The notes beneath the pieces are model-generated. The model was not told the origin of the DNA. It saw only the letters and a list, made by a program, of their open reading frames with translations, and did not search any database. From NCBI GenBank assembly GCA_023238725.1, contig CM041531.1, positions 4,692,153 through 4,756,152 of the forward strand: a stretch of DNA of 64,000 bases. The letters run 5' to 3'. The DNA is from Scortum barcoo. Lineage: Eukaryota > Chordata > Actinopteri > Centrarchiformes > Terapontidae. This document shows positions 1 to 9,737 of the stretch, piece by piece. Made by a program: the position numbers and the translations under genes. The first letter of the stretch is position 1. Each line of letters starts with the position of its first letter.

Positions 1-22
1 CCCTCATAACAGTCTAAAATAC

Positions 23-153
23 AACTATTATATATGAATAAAAGGCAATTCAATTCCTTCACATATATTTACAAGAATCACATAATCATGAGATTTAAAG
101 CAGCTCTATGGAGTTTTTAACTGGTTATGAAACAGTCTCAATTTAATACTGAT
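23..153. repeat. Left inverted-repeat arm of IgSF unit A
   Basis: This roughly 130-bp segment reappears in reverse complement at 3114-3247, on the other side of IgSF copy A. Direct copies precede copies B (16476), C (25341) and the unit at the right edge (63329). The shared core ends in CTCAATTTAATACTGAT here and begins with the complement of that at the other arm. I see no clear target-site duplication outside the arms. Confidence 0.75.
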
Positions 154-933
154 GTGTCTTTATGACCTACATCAGCAAACATGACCAACAGAGAGAATAT
201 TTATTTCTATTTTTTAATAGTTATTCTTAATGCTGCCACCAGGTCAGATTTTTCATCAACATCAGACAACTTTTCTGGGGTTTGCTCTGTCCAAATTCAA
301 GTTGCTTCATCTGCTATTGAGCTGCTTTAAATTAAAACAGTACAATAAAAAAGATTTAAAATGAGAAGAAATTATCAAAACACTTGATATGAAAGCGGTG
401 TTCAGCTGAATTTGTGAAAATGTTAAAAATTTAAAAACAATATTGCATCACAGACCAGCCCCTTCTTATTGGTCAGGCTGCGGCCCAAAGCAGTGATCCC
501 TATAATCACATGTATCTGCCACAAAGACAAGAAATGAATGAAAAATAAAGAAATTAAATTTACAAACATCTTCAACAGATTTTGAAGTGAAATGTGTGCC
601 ATGCCTCCACTGTCACAATCAAATCTGACTTCAAACTTTCACAATGTTTTTTTCTCAGTATTCTTATTTTCTCTCATTATTATAGTTATTGGTTATTTAT
701 GTTCATTTAATCAATATTATATTACATTACATTGTCAAACCTTTTTCTTTATTGCCACTAACTCTTTTTATTTAGACTATCATATACTTTACACATTGTT
801 AATTTATTTTGCAAAAATAACATCACACACTCTGAGTTCATGTATGTTTTTGTTTTTATCTGAGATGTTAATTAAAGAAGCTTAATCTCTCTCTCTGTCT
901 GTCTTCAAGTTCAAATTCAAATGTTTTCAAAAA
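154..933. other. 3' flank of IgSF copy A, no gene recognised
   Basis: AT-rich flank lying downstream of the minus-strand receptor gene and shared at high identity with 16607-17484, 25470-26354 and 63461-64000. A short block at about 451-540 is nearly identical in all copies, but so is most of the flank, so conservation here only reflects recent duplication. I see no supported exon. Confidence 0.6.
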
Positions 934-2363
934 TCAACTATATAATGGATGCATTGAAGATAATGACAAATGAGTACTTGAGTTGAAAAAAGGGGATAAA
1001 CCTGATGATGAGCAACATTTGTGTATTAAGTCTCTTCCTCTCTCCTGGTCCTGGTCCTCCAGGTCACAGCGACATGACAACAGCACAGAGGACCACCAGC
1101 AGCCCGCTGAGCAGAGACCACCTCCCTTTGTAGAAGGTGGAGTGGATCCCAAAGGGCTCTCTGTACATTAGAAGAGTTTTGGTTGTTGACACACACTGCA
1201 CATCTGACAGCCGAATAACTGCACACCAATACTCCCCAGAGTGTGCCAGTGAGGCATTAGAGATAACCAAGCTTGCATTGAGGTGTGATGGTCACTCCAC
1301 TCAGGTTCAGTTTTGACTTTCCAGGAATTACACCAACGGTTCTGCCCCCTGTTTGGTTTGACTTGATGAACCAAAAGTGGTCGCAGATCCTCTCCCACAT
1401 CTCTGCATCTGAGAGTGACCTCGTCTCCCTCTGAGAAGAGCTCTACAACAGGCGGGCCAAATGTGGGACACACCACGAGCCAAAAACTTTGCGTGCTCTC
1501 AAAGGTTTCACAGGTGTACCAACCTGAGTGACTCAGTGTTAGCGATGGAAATGACAGCGAGTAGTTCCGGCCAACCACAGTGTAGGAATTTGATTCTGAA
1601 CCAGATTTCTTCCAAAGTGGAGGCTGGTCATCATTGAAATCAGTAACATTGCACTGCAACTCAGCCGACTCTTCCACCAAGTGGTAGATAATCTCTGGTA
1701 ATGGGAATAAGTATACAGAGTGACTGCTGACACACTTGCTGTTGGTTCATCACCAGACACGTGTACTTGGTAAAGACTCTTGTGCTGAAGTTGGATACAT
1801 GAAGCACTGATGTGTTTTTCACACTGTCCATTGCTAATATTGTACTGTCCCAAAACCCTCCTTTTACTGCATCTTTCTTATATCTATGCACACTTTTAAG
1901 CCACATGATATCCAGATTATCAGCCGCTCCCTCACACGGTATGTCCACTTCTCCTCCAAGTGTCACTGAAATATCTTTGGGTTCTATTTATTGTACTACA
2001 AACAGTGATCCTGATGTTGTTCTCATATGTCACTTTGCCCTCGGCTCCAACACTCCTCTTGGTACTGGCCAGAGTCTGAATGAGTCAGACTGTGGATCAT
2101 TAAAGAAGAAAAATGAGTCCCGTTGACAAATGAAAGTCGTTGTTTCAAGTCTTCAGGGACTGTGGAGTTCTTGGTCCAGAGGTCTGAGGTATTCCACAGG
2201 ACAAGTTTCTCTTCATCATCAAATCTGGAGATCAGGCAGAAGTCGGCCTCCTCAAGTGAGGTTAAAGGTCAAAGAGTTCGTTTTCCTTTTTAATCTCATG
2301 TTCTTCTGCTTGGATGTTGCTGATGAGAGCGAAGAGCAGGAAGGAGAGCTGGACTGCAGCCAT
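934..2363 (-). CDS. IgSF receptor copy A, four Ig domains and one membrane span
   Basis: Reading leftward from the ATG at 2363: a hydrophobic leader (begins MAAVQLSFLLFALISN), Ig domain 1 with several N-glycosylation sequons (NLT, NST, NGT), Ig domain 2 (GGEVDIPCEGAADNLDIMW, later YTCLVMN), Ig domain 3 (ELQCNVTDF, HSGWYTC) and Ig domain 4 (GDEVTLRC, HSGEYWC). A membrane helix (WSLLSGLLVVLCAVV) at about 1090-1150 and a short cytoplasmic tail follow. No ITIM or ITAM is visible. All four domains lie in one uninterrupted stretch with no visible introns, unusual because Ig domains normally sit on separate exons. The frame is broken by one-base indels: between leader and domain 1, after the domain 1 cysteine, after NQQQ at the end of domain 2, and after the membrane span. 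Whether these are decay or assembly error cannot be told here. I infer a cell-surface immune-type receptor; I do not recognise the family name. Confidence 0.65.
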
Positions 2364-2500
2364 TCTGCTCTGAGGTCTCCTTGTGAGTGTCGTGCAAACG
2401 TCGCCTCTGCTCGCCTCATAAATTCTGTAGCTCGTCAGCAGCTTCTCGTGTTTGTAGTAACGTGACTTCTTTATCTCATTATCACAGGAAATGTTGCATT
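2364..2500 (-). promoter_or_regulatory. Probable promoter region of IgSF copy A
   Basis: The 140 bp upstream of the leader ATG is almost identical upstream of copies B (18930-19066) and D (29125-29260). On the minus strand it holds a TATA-like AATTTATG about 55 bp before the ATG and, further out, TTTCCTGTGATAATGAG with an ETS-like and a GATA-like core. Identity among recent duplicates does not prove function. The transcription start is unknown. Confidence 0.3.
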
Positions 2501-3113
2501 CGACTCTGCTTCAAATAATATCCGTAATGTGATTGTACTGATATTTTGAGTTTACTTTTAGACATGTACAAGATGTTATCTTGTATTTATTTAAAGAGAA
2601 GGACTTATCTACATTGATGGAGTCGAGTGATGTTGAATTTGCTGACAGGTCTACACAGTATTTTCTTGCAACATCTGACACATCTGACATGTTTGTCTGC
2701 TGTGCTTAATTTAATGCATCAGTGAAAGTTTTTGTCATACACAGTGAGGATGCTGTCATGTTGAGCTAAATGCTAATGCAGCATATTCACAGTGACAACA
2801 GTAACCTGCTCATTTTTAGGAGGTGTCATTTTTACCATGTTCACCATCTTATTGTGCAGGTCTTCTTTAGTGTGTTTGCTTATTAGCAACTAAACACCAT
2901 GAAGAGCTGAGGATGCTGATGTCAGTAGTTTTTGCAGGTATTTTGTGGCAGTAAATTAAATGAATGAAATAAAAAATAAGTTGAGACATTTTCATGACTG
3001 ACTGACGTGTTTCTCCTAACGTTAGGTCACATGTTCCCTCTGCTTCACTCCATGCTGCAACTGGACGACTTTCACCGGGAGGAAACAGATGATCAATTTA
3101 CGGCTGAATACTG
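2501..3113. other. Upstream flank of IgSF copy A
   Basis: Non-coding flank shared with 19067-19687 and 29261-29872. No gene seen. Confidence 0.5.
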
Positions 3114-3247
3114 ATCAGTATTAAATTGAGACTGTTTCATAGGAAGTAAAAACTCCATAGAGCTGCAGTAAATTTCATGGTCATGTGATTTTTTTCATGA
3201 TATGTCAAGGAATTTGAGCTGTTTTTCATGCATATATAACAGTAGTT
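3114..3247. repeat. Right inverted-repeat arm of IgSF unit A
   Basis: Reverse complement of the arm at 23-153, with a few substitutions and small indels. It sits about 750 bp upstream of the receptor leader. The equivalent arm is at 19688 in unit B and 29873 in unit D. Confidence 0.75.
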
Positions 3248-3257
3248 TCTTCCAGTT

Positions 3258-3430
3258 TTCCATCCATCCATTTTCTTCTGCTTTTCCAAGGCCAGGTCAC
3301 GGAGGCAGCAGGCTAAGCAAGATGAACTAGATGTCCTTCTCCCCAACAACACATTTCAGCTTCTCTGGTGGGATCCCGAGGATTTCATAAACCAGATGAG
3401 ATATATAACCCCCCAGTGTGTTCGGGGGGT
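3258..3430. repeat. Teleost interspersed repeat fragment, unit A
   Basis: Begins with CATCCATTTTCTTCTGCTTT, then a GGTCACGGAGGCAGCAGGCTA block, as in a very common teleost repeat whose consensus I know by pattern (CATCCATTTTCT, GGTCGCGGG, AGCAG). Probably 3' debris of a non-LTR element. Copies occur at the same place in every unit (19838, 28268, 30012), so insertion predates the duplications. Confidence 0.6.
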
Positions 3431-3434
3431 TTAC

Positions 3435-3990
3435 AGCCAGCTATAATAATGAAAGATTAGAATAAAATAATAAAAATAACTGTTAAAACTTGCTTTACAG
3501 TTTTTAATTTCATTGTGATTTATGAGTGTAATTATGGAGCCACTACAGGGTCATGTGCAAAAAAAAAAAAAAGTAATATTCTCGTGTGCACCTGAAATTT
3601 TCCTGTGCTCAAGATAAAGTTTTCTGTGCTCACAAAAAAGTGACAAGGAAACAAAGGAAGGAGTCAGATATAGTGTGGGTGATGGAGAAGTGGAGACAAG
3701 TGATGAGAAAGGTGAAAGTAATCAGGACGGGACAGAAAAGAGGCGTTAAACACACAAGGGCAGGAGGTGAAATAACAGAACATGTGAGGAGAGGGAGGAG
3801 TACAAAATAAAACAGGAAGTGTGCATAACGACTGGAAACCGACAAATACAAGAACAGGGAACGAGAATAAAACAAGTACAGGACACAACAAGAGAGACAA
3901 ATGGGATCAGAAGGAAGCACAGGGAGGGAGAAACACCAGGAGATAGCAGTGGCACAGGGCAGGACTGTGACATGTAGTTTATCTGTCTTT
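3435..3990. other. Purine-rich low-complexity stretch, no gene
   Basis: The plus strand is strongly G/A-rich (GAGAAAGG, GGAAG and AACAAGAG runs) after an A-run at about 3559. Long open frames on either strand follow from the composition bias and are not coding. A shorter version is at 20090-20340 and a similar one at 30310-30710. Confidence 0.6.
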
Positions 3991-5240
3991 GCTGCTTTCA
4001 TCTTTGAAAATAATTCATATTTTTATTAACACACTTGACAAATGAGCAGACTGTGAATATTAAACAGTAATTATTTATGTGGATCAACTTGCTCAGAAAG
4101 GAGAAGCATCACCGAGTGACAATTATAATCTGATATGTACTTGGAAATGAGAGGAAATTGAGCTGAAACCACTGAGGCTGTCATATCTTCAAACACAGAT
4201 AATCAGGAGATTCGGGGAAAACAATTTCTGAGAAGTGTGTGCTGTTCTGATCTGATCCTCAACTTGCTTCGTGTTATCTAAAAACATCAGAAACCTGCAG
4301 AAGAAAACACAAGCAGGCCGAGCTGACCAGTCACAGTCAAATCAATTTAATATTCATAGTTAAAGTTATAATATTATATGGACAGTGTTTCCTTGCTGAG
4401 CTGTGACAGACAGACGATAACACAGAGTGGGAATTTGGTACTAAAAAGACTCACTTGGTTTGTCTGACTTAATCTTCCAAAGCCTCCTATTAGCTTTAGA
4501 TGAAGTTCAGTTTTAAATGAAACAACAATGAATTCTTACATCCTCCATCACTCACAACAAAATAGCTTTAATCTGTTTTATTTTTTGTGGACAGGAGGAA
4601 CAAGTACAATGACCAGCAGTCATCCTTTCAATTTATATACAGGCATGTGAGTGTACTTTTAATATGGACTTGAGAAATGTGAACATTAAGTAAGACCCCT
4701 CTGAACACACCTGTCTTACCACTTGGTGCACTGGTGATATTAAAATTGATTAACAGCATCATTTAGTTGGACCTTAAGCTGTGAATGTTTTGAATGTGGC
4801 CCTGAATATAATTTTAAATGTCAGCCAACAGTATGTGAGTCTGACAGAAACATTATGTGTGTGAATGTGTGATAGTCTTTGTCACACACGAGTAGAGGAG
4901 AAATGGCAGAGCTACACATCAAAATGGAAAAAAGACCGATAAAAACATTTCTCTTTATCATGGTTGCGGGTGCTGTTGATTCGCTCGCAGGCCACACTCA
5001 TGTGATACCACAGATATAACACACATTTACATTTCCTGGTTATTTTATCATAAATCATGTTGCGTAACATCACTTTGTGTTAGAATACAGAAAGTTAGTC
5101 AGGCAGGATTTAAAATGTCTGAAATCATTTTAAGATGACTTGTCTTTACTGTCAGTTTGTTGACAGTATCAGAACAAAAGTATTGAAAAGTACATTTAGT
5201 TAAGTATAATTTTGTGGTACTTAACCTGATTATTTGCCTC
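3991..5240. repeat. Segmental duplication, upstream part of unit A
   Basis: Closely matches 20340-21615 (unit B), 30710-31995 (unit D) and, from about 4230, 61702-62310 (right edge). Differences are scattered substitutions and one- to ten-base indels. Unit A diverges from B and D soon after GTGGTACTTAACCTGATT. No coding potential seen. Confidence 0.8.
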
Positions 5241-5456
5241 TCTTGTTACTTTTACCTCTACTGCACTCGTTCAGACTCTCGCTGTGAGCAGAGCGGGCTG
5301 ACCAACCAGGATGTTTGACTCTGTCATGTCTTCAGATCCAGGACTTGCTTGTGGTTCGTTCATGGTGACTGCAGACCAGTTTTCTTTCACAAGGAGGCTT
5401 AATGTTAAAGTGAAATAGTCTCTGGTGTGAGCCCTTTATCTTGAATCTAGGAAACC

Positions 5457-6446
5457 ACACACACACACACACACATTCACTCTGATGAAGACGTAATCTT
5501 TGGGGTCTTATTTTTTGCAAGCCAGGGTGTTGGAGCTATTTATTTATCATTAGTATTTGGTATTGTTTAGTTATTTGGACTTTCTTATTCATTTATTTGA
5601 ATTCAATATGATTAAATGTTTGCTAGTATTCTGTTTATTATTTATGTTGTTTTCTTGTTTATTATTTGTGTTTATTGTTTTGTTATTTGTTTTGAGCACA
5701 CCACATATCTATGGTGCAGCACTGGTCTTTTGATTTCTTTTATGATTTGAAGAGTTTGATTTGTTGATTTGTTATCGACAAATGGCCACTACACAGAGAT
5801 ACCTGGAGATATGTCTCAGGGGAGTCATTTGAATTGAGGGGCAGAGCTTCCTGACATTATGTTAATATTCACTCAATCAACACAAAACATGTGAGGACGG
5901 TTGAAATTATGAGAAGTAAATGTTAGAACCAATAAGAAGTACAAAACACAGGAAATAAGGTTTGAAGAGAACGGCATTTGTCGCAGCCTCACTGATCTTT
6001 AATTAACAAAAAGGACACTTACAAAATAAATTCAAAACTCTGAGAGACTGTCCAGCTCTGAAACTTGTACCAGTGTACAAACACACAGATCTTTTGATAT
6101 TGAGGCTGAGGACAATACTTAACCCTCTGATGCATGAATTATGAAAGCCTGAGTTAATTTTTTTTCTTTAGTATTTTTATTCTTATTAGGGCATAAAAAA
6201 GCAAATATTCACTTTTTTTTCAAAAATGTGATTTTTTTCAGAGAGTTACACACATGTCCACTCCAGTGGACTACATGCGCCTGAGCACTCAACATAAAAC
6301 AGTATGAACTTGATGTAAAATTTCATTAAATTGTGTTTTATTGTAAATCCATGAACAAGTATTTCTTTTTATGCTTTGAAAAACATTTTAACATATTTTC
6401 ACACATTGTACCATTGTATTGGTGTAACCCTGAATAGGAAAACAAA
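5457..6446. repeat. Duplicated contig end, left copy
   Basis: A (CA)n tract followed by about 970 bp that repeats almost base for base at 6947-7942, after the N gap. The few differences are small indels (for example GATGAAGACG against GATAGACG). It ends at the gap at exactly the point matched by 7942. This looks like two overlapping contig ends left unmerged. Confidence 0.85.
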
Positions 6447-6946
6447 NNNNNNNNNNNNNNNNNNNNNNNNNNNNNNNNNNNNNNNNNNNNNNNNNNNNNN
6501 NNNNNNNNNNNNNNNNNNNNNNNNNNNNNNNNNNNNNNNNNNNNNNNNNNNNNNNNNNNNNNNNNNNNNNNNNNNNNNNNNNNNNNNNNNNNNNNNNNNN
6601 NNNNNNNNNNNNNNNNNNNNNNNNNNNNNNNNNNNNNNNNNNNNNNNNNNNNNNNNNNNNNNNNNNNNNNNNNNNNNNNNNNNNNNNNNNNNNNNNNNNN
6701 NNNNNNNNNNNNNNNNNNNNNNNNNNNNNNNNNNNNNNNNNNNNNNNNNNNNNNNNNNNNNNNNNNNNNNNNNNNNNNNNNNNNNNNNNNNNNNNNNNNN
6801 NNNNNNNNNNNNNNNNNNNNNNNNNNNNNNNNNNNNNNNNNNNNNNNNNNNNNNNNNNNNNNNNNNNNNNNNNNNNNNNNNNNNNNNNNNNNNNNNNNNN
6901 NNNNNNNNNNNNNNNNNNNNNNNNNNNNNNNNNNNNNNNNNNNNNN
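6447..6946. other. Assembly gap of 500 N
   Basis: Exactly 500 N, a placeholder length. It is flanked by the two copies of the 1-kb repeat, so the true gap may be zero or negative. Confidence 0.98.
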
Positions 6947-7942
6947 ACACACACACACACATTCACTCTGATAGACGTAATCTTTGGGGTCTTATTTTTT
7001 GCAAGCCACGGTGTTGGAGCTATTTATTTATTATTAGTATTTGGTATTGTTTAGTTATTATTTGGACTTTCTTATTCATTTATTTGAATTCAATATGATT
7101 AAATGTTTGCTAGTATTCTGTTTATTATTTATGTTGTTTTCTTGTTTATTATTTGTGTTTATTGTTTTGTTATTTGTTTTGAGCACACCACATATCTATG
7201 GTGCAGCACTGGTCTTTTGATTTCTTTTATGATTTGAAGAGTTTGATTTGTTGATTTGTTATCGACAAATGGCCACTACACAGAGATACCTTGGAGATAT
7301 GTCTCAGGGGAGTCATTTGAATTGAGGGGCAGAGCTTCCTGACATTATGTTAATATTCACTCAATCAACACAAAACATGTGAGGACGGTTGAAATTATGA
7401 GAAGTAAATGTTAGAACCAATGAGAAGTACAAAACACAGGAAATAAGGTTTGAAGAGAACGGCATTTGTCGCAGCCTCACTGATCTTTAATTAACAAAAA
7501 GGGCACTTACAAAATGAATTCAAAACTCTGAGAGACTGTCCAGCTCTGAAACTTGTACCAGTGTACAAACACACAGATCTTTTGATATTGAGGCTGAGGA
7601 CAATACTTAACCCTCTGATGCATGAATTATGAAAGCCTGATTTAATTTTTTTTTCTTTAGTATTTTTATTCTTATTAGGGCATAAAAAAGCAAATGTTCA
7701 CTTTTTTTTTTTTTCAAAAATGTGATTTTTTTCAGAGAGTTACACACATGTCCACTCCAGTGGACTACATGCGCCTGAGCACTCAACATAAAACAGTATG
7801 AACTTGATGTAAAATTTCATTAAATTGTGTTTTATTGTAAATCCATGAACAAGTTATTTCTTTTTATGCTTTGAAAAACATTTTAACATATTTTCACACA
7901 TTGTACCATTGTATTGGTGTAACCCTGAATAGGAAAACAAAT
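6947..7942. repeat. Duplicated contig end, right copy
   Basis: Second copy of 5457-6446, starting inside the same (CA)n tract. After 7942 the sequence continues into unique DNA. It contains the left end of the piggyBac-like element at 7607. Confidence 0.85.
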
Positions 7943-8647
7943 GTCGCTCACAACTGTGAAGTATCTCCAACAAGGAGAATGTTATTTTGAGTTCCTTCTT
8001 GTGGATGCAGGACTTTATTACCATGTCATTATACTAGAATTAATATGTTTTCAGCAACAAGAACAAACATATTAGTCTCTGCATCTCTGAACACAAAATG
8101 CTCTGCATGTCAGTTCATCAAGCCCATGAAATAATATTAATAATAATAAATAATAATAATAATATAATAACCTAAATATACCAAAAATACACCAAAACAG
8201 TCACAAGAAAAGGAGAAACAATTACATGACTTGAGTCAGAAATATACTTGATGATGCATGATGTCCACTTCAGTGGACACATAGTTAATCGTAATTTACT
8301 ACTTATTTGAAATATAATTTTCAAAAATATTATAATTATATTATTACTTAGATGTTACTGTATATCATCATATTTTTTTTTACCTCTTAGGTTCTTCTGG
8401 AATAGAAGGACTGACAGGATATTCCAACAGTGGTCAACAAGTTGGCTGTCTGTCGGCCATCTTGGATTCAAAGGAAATTCACTTGCAGTTACGACTGCTG
8501 ACTACTGAATAAACCTCAAAGGAGTGGTGCAGTAGAGAGCACTTGAGTGGCTGATATGCAGTTTCACCATAGAAACCATTTCATTTAGAAGAAAATTACC
8601 TTTGAATAGCTGTCCACTACAGTGGCCACTATGCGCCAGAGGGTTAA
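7607..8647. mobile_element. piggyBac-like non-autonomous element (MITE)
   Basis: TTAA at 7607-7610 is followed by CCCTCTGATGCAT; the other end is ATGCGCCAGAGGG followed by TTAA at 8644-8647. The terminal inverted repeats match at 11 of 13 positions, and TTAA target sites with CCC ends are the piggyBac signature. No transposase frame is seen inside. Near-palindromes of the form GTCCACTNNAGTGGAC occur at about 7750, 8263 and 8612. A shorter element (7607 to about 7776) nested within is also possible, because ATGCGCCTGAG follows the first palindrome. A truncated duplicate starts at 6119 in the left contig copy. Confidence 0.6.
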
Positions 8648-8978
8648 CTTCCACAACTGTTTCTACCAGTTTACCAGTTTTAAACAATTGCCTTTCAACA
8701 TCTCTCTTTTTTTTTTTTTATATGTTCTTATGTTTAGTACATAAAAAAGAAATCGGTAGAAATGAGGCTAAATTAATGTATATGGATAAAATATATCTTA
8801 ATATTTTTTTAAACTTCTTAATTATTTTAAACATATCTTAATTACATTTAAATCTTTTTTCTGCCTACTTTTAACATTTCACAACTTAATTTCTTGATGC
8901 TAAACTGAACATTGTTTAGCTTACCTTTTAGATGCCATTAAAGCCATTTGCTAAAATCCACCGTGCCCGGGTCAAACC

Positions 8979-9060
8979 AACCAATCAGAGCAGGAGGAGT
9001 GTCTGACAGTTTGTGAACAACCAATCAGAGCAGGAGGAGTGTCTGACGCAGTTCGTGAAC
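8979..9060 (+). promoter_or_regulatory. Tandemly doubled CCAAT-box segment
   Basis: A 40-42 bp unit beginning AACCAATCAGAGCAGGAGGA occurs twice in tandem. Each copy carries CCAATCAG, the NF-Y binding consensus, at 8981 and 9021. The following 100-200 bp are GC- and CpG-rich against the AT-rich surroundings, and a possible donor (GTCAG before GTAGGA) follows at 9081-9082. This reads as a small promoter with a first exon, possibly for the broken zinc-finger fragment at 9.5 kb; the link is inference. Confidence 0.4.
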
Positions 9061-9504
9061 ACGCTGCGGCGTCCCGGTCAGGTAGGAGCTCTCGTGGTGA
9101 CGCTCAAACTCTTCCGGGTCACTGCGGGGTCACGAGTTTGTTTCTTTACTCAATGAGGAGCACAGGGCTTAAAGTATTCCCGCACAGTGCCGGATCTCCG
9201 GCGTTTGACTATGATTCAGAAAAAAACGGGCTCTGAATTGTAGAAAATGAATTGAACAATGAACAGCGTTAAAGTCGGAAATTACACACGTATTCATCTT
9301 CGAAAATAAGCATAAATTGCTGCTGCAAATGTTTTCAGCGTTCAGCAAATAGTGACAATATGCCACACTTTGTTTTTCTTCCGCCGAGTTAACCCGTAGC
9401 GTGAACTACGGTTTTGAATGCAGCATCCAAGCCGACGGTTGTTTCACCGAAATCAGATCAAAAAATGGAGAGTAAATTCATGAAGCCAGGGGAAGACGTC
9501 CTAA

Positions 9505-9737
9505 TTGACAACGGCCCTTAAAAACAAATGGCGCTGGGCATGGATAGAAGAAAGGGGTGGAGACGGCCAGCCTTTTGGGAGCTGGTGCCACAAACTAAGA
9601 GAGCCAGGTACTTGTTTCTGTGTGTTGTGCTCGAAGAAGCTGGTGTATTTTTTGCAACTAGCGGCAAAAAAGTTTTACGATGCCACGAAGGCGACCCCGG
9701 CCATAAAGCAGCAGTTCACGCTCAGTTTCTGAAGTAA
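9505..9737 (+). pseudogene. Broken C2H2/BED-like zinc-finger fragment
   Basis: The first frame reads ALKNKWRWAWIEERGGDGQ, then GTCFCVLCSKKLVYF with a C-x2-C pair. Near 9650 the frame shifts and the other frame supplies GKKVLRCHEGDPGHKAAVH, with a matching H-x5-H pair. Together they make one C2-H2 finger of the kind found in fish BED-like, transposon-derived proteins. There is no convincing ATG (a stop lies just upstream), and the second frame stops soon after the finger. An AATAAA signal lies at about 9918. I call it a pseudogene or domesticated-element remnant. Confidence 0.5.

Noticed and set aside
451..540. Possible extra receptor exon after a CAG acceptor, conserved in units A, B, C and E
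   Set aside because: The whole flank is equally conserved by recent duplication; there is no donor or link to the tail, and the frame is short.
3630..4001. Long minus-strand open frames with Ser/Leu/Cys/Phe-rich translation (also near 20100 and 30400)
   Set aside because: They follow from purine-rich low-complexity DNA and differ between duplicated copies.
6338..7098. Long open frames across the N gap
   Set aside because: Artefact of translating N.
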